6,472 bases of DNA, from contig JAAYAE010000153.1 in NCBI GenBank assembly GCA_012719555.1, positions 1 through 6,472 on the forward strand. Reading direction: 5' to 3'. Made by a program: the position numbers and the translations under genes. Shown in pieces: positions 6,283 to 6,472 of this stretch. Within the stretch, counting starts at the first letter, position 1. The number at the start of each line of letters is the position of its first letter. This DNA comes from Acholeplasmataceae bacterium (GTDB taxonomy: Bacteria; Bacillota; Negativicutes; Acidaminococcales; Acidaminococcaceae). The notes under the pieces were generated by a model that saw only the letters and a program-made list of their open reading frames with translations, searched no databases and was not told the DNA's origin.

Positions 6283-6471
6283 TTAGCCTACTATAATATC
6301 ATATTGTTTTTTTATATCCTTCAACGCTGCATAGTCACCAGCAGCCTTTTCATATTCTCCATATTTTAAATGATAAGAAATCACAGTAATAGCCGCAAGC
6401 AAAGGTCCCAAGCTCAAATTAGCTGTTACTCCTTTTAACGCGTGTGCGCAATTAAAAGCTTCAGCATACTT
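6283..6471 (-). CDS. HPt (histidine phosphotransfer) domain protein, C-terminal fragment
   Basis: The frame is open from the right window edge to TAA at 6285-6283 and yields 62 residues without a start, so the gene continues outside. CAHALKGVTANLSLG (residues 8-22 of the fragment) matches the HPt core motif AHxLKG...NLG, with H10 the expected phosphorylated histidine. The remainder is a helical tail that fits the last helices of the four-helix bundle. HPt domains pass phosphate between receiver domains in multi-step phosphorelays. Because the protein ends soon after the motif, it is either a small stand-alone HPt protein or the C-terminal domain of a hybrid sensor kinase; only sequence to the right would tell. 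A terminator follows directly, so it is not part of the transporter operon. Confidence 0.85.
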   Translation of the reverse strand, partial: KYAEAFNCAHALKGVTANLSLGPLLAAITVISYHLKYGEYEKAAGDYAALKDIKKQYDIIVG

Positions 6472-6472
6472 C

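Noticed and set aside
1..6472. Defence system, mobile element or CRISPR array
   Set aside because: No transposase, integrase, nuclease or toxin gene, direct repeat series or terminal repeats are visible. All frames are accounted for by transport and metabolic families.

Overview
All seven protein-coding features lie on the minus strand, so the window reads right to left. The DNA is AT-rich, spacing is tight with ATGA or TAATG overlaps, and Shine-Dalgarno sites are strong (AGGA, GGAGG, AAAGGGTGA). Promoters are sigma-A-like, and two lipoprotein signal peptides have a short lipobox. This suggests a low-GC Bacillota genome, possibly Negativicutes or Clostridia. The lineage is inferred from style only; there is no rRNA or other marker to fix it.

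Layout in transcription order. (1) 6471-6283: the C-terminal end of an HPt (histidine phosphotransfer) domain protein, closed by a clear rho-independent terminator (6274-6241). (2) A promoter directly downstream of that terminator (6242-6214) starts an apparent six-gene operon: two tandem paralogous lipoprotein substrate-binding proteins of the ABC_sub_bind/TrpX type (6167-5154 and 5067-4069), one permease (4072-3191), one ATPase (3191-2397), a NagD-like HAD-IIA phosphatase (2379-1579) and a DUF1624/HGSNAT-like membrane protein (1569-826). (3) A 101-base spacer (725-825) holds a consensus promoter whose -35 box sits inside the loop of a perfect 12-bp inverted repeat. (4) 724-1: the N-terminal 241 codons of a PLP-dependent decarboxylase of the diaminopimelate decarboxylase (LysA) family, cut by the window edge.

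How the genes may work together: the two lipoproteins would capture a small ligand outside the membrane and deliver it to a single permease/ATPase pair. This transporter family (COG2984/COG4120/COG1101) has tryptophan uptake as a known example (TrpXYZ), but the substrate cannot be read from sequence. The phosphatase and membrane acyltransferase-like gene follow so closely that they are probably co-transcribed, though a functional link to transport is unproven. The decarboxylase has its own promoter and is probably controlled separately.

No stretch over 300 bases lacks a gene. I see no mobile element, CRISPR array, tRNA, rRNA or recognisable riboswitch. The locus looks like ordinary metabolism and transport. 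The points worth a second look are the operator-like repeat at the decarboxylase promoter, the duplicated binding protein with a diverged C-terminal segment, and the non-canonical motifs in the decarboxylase.
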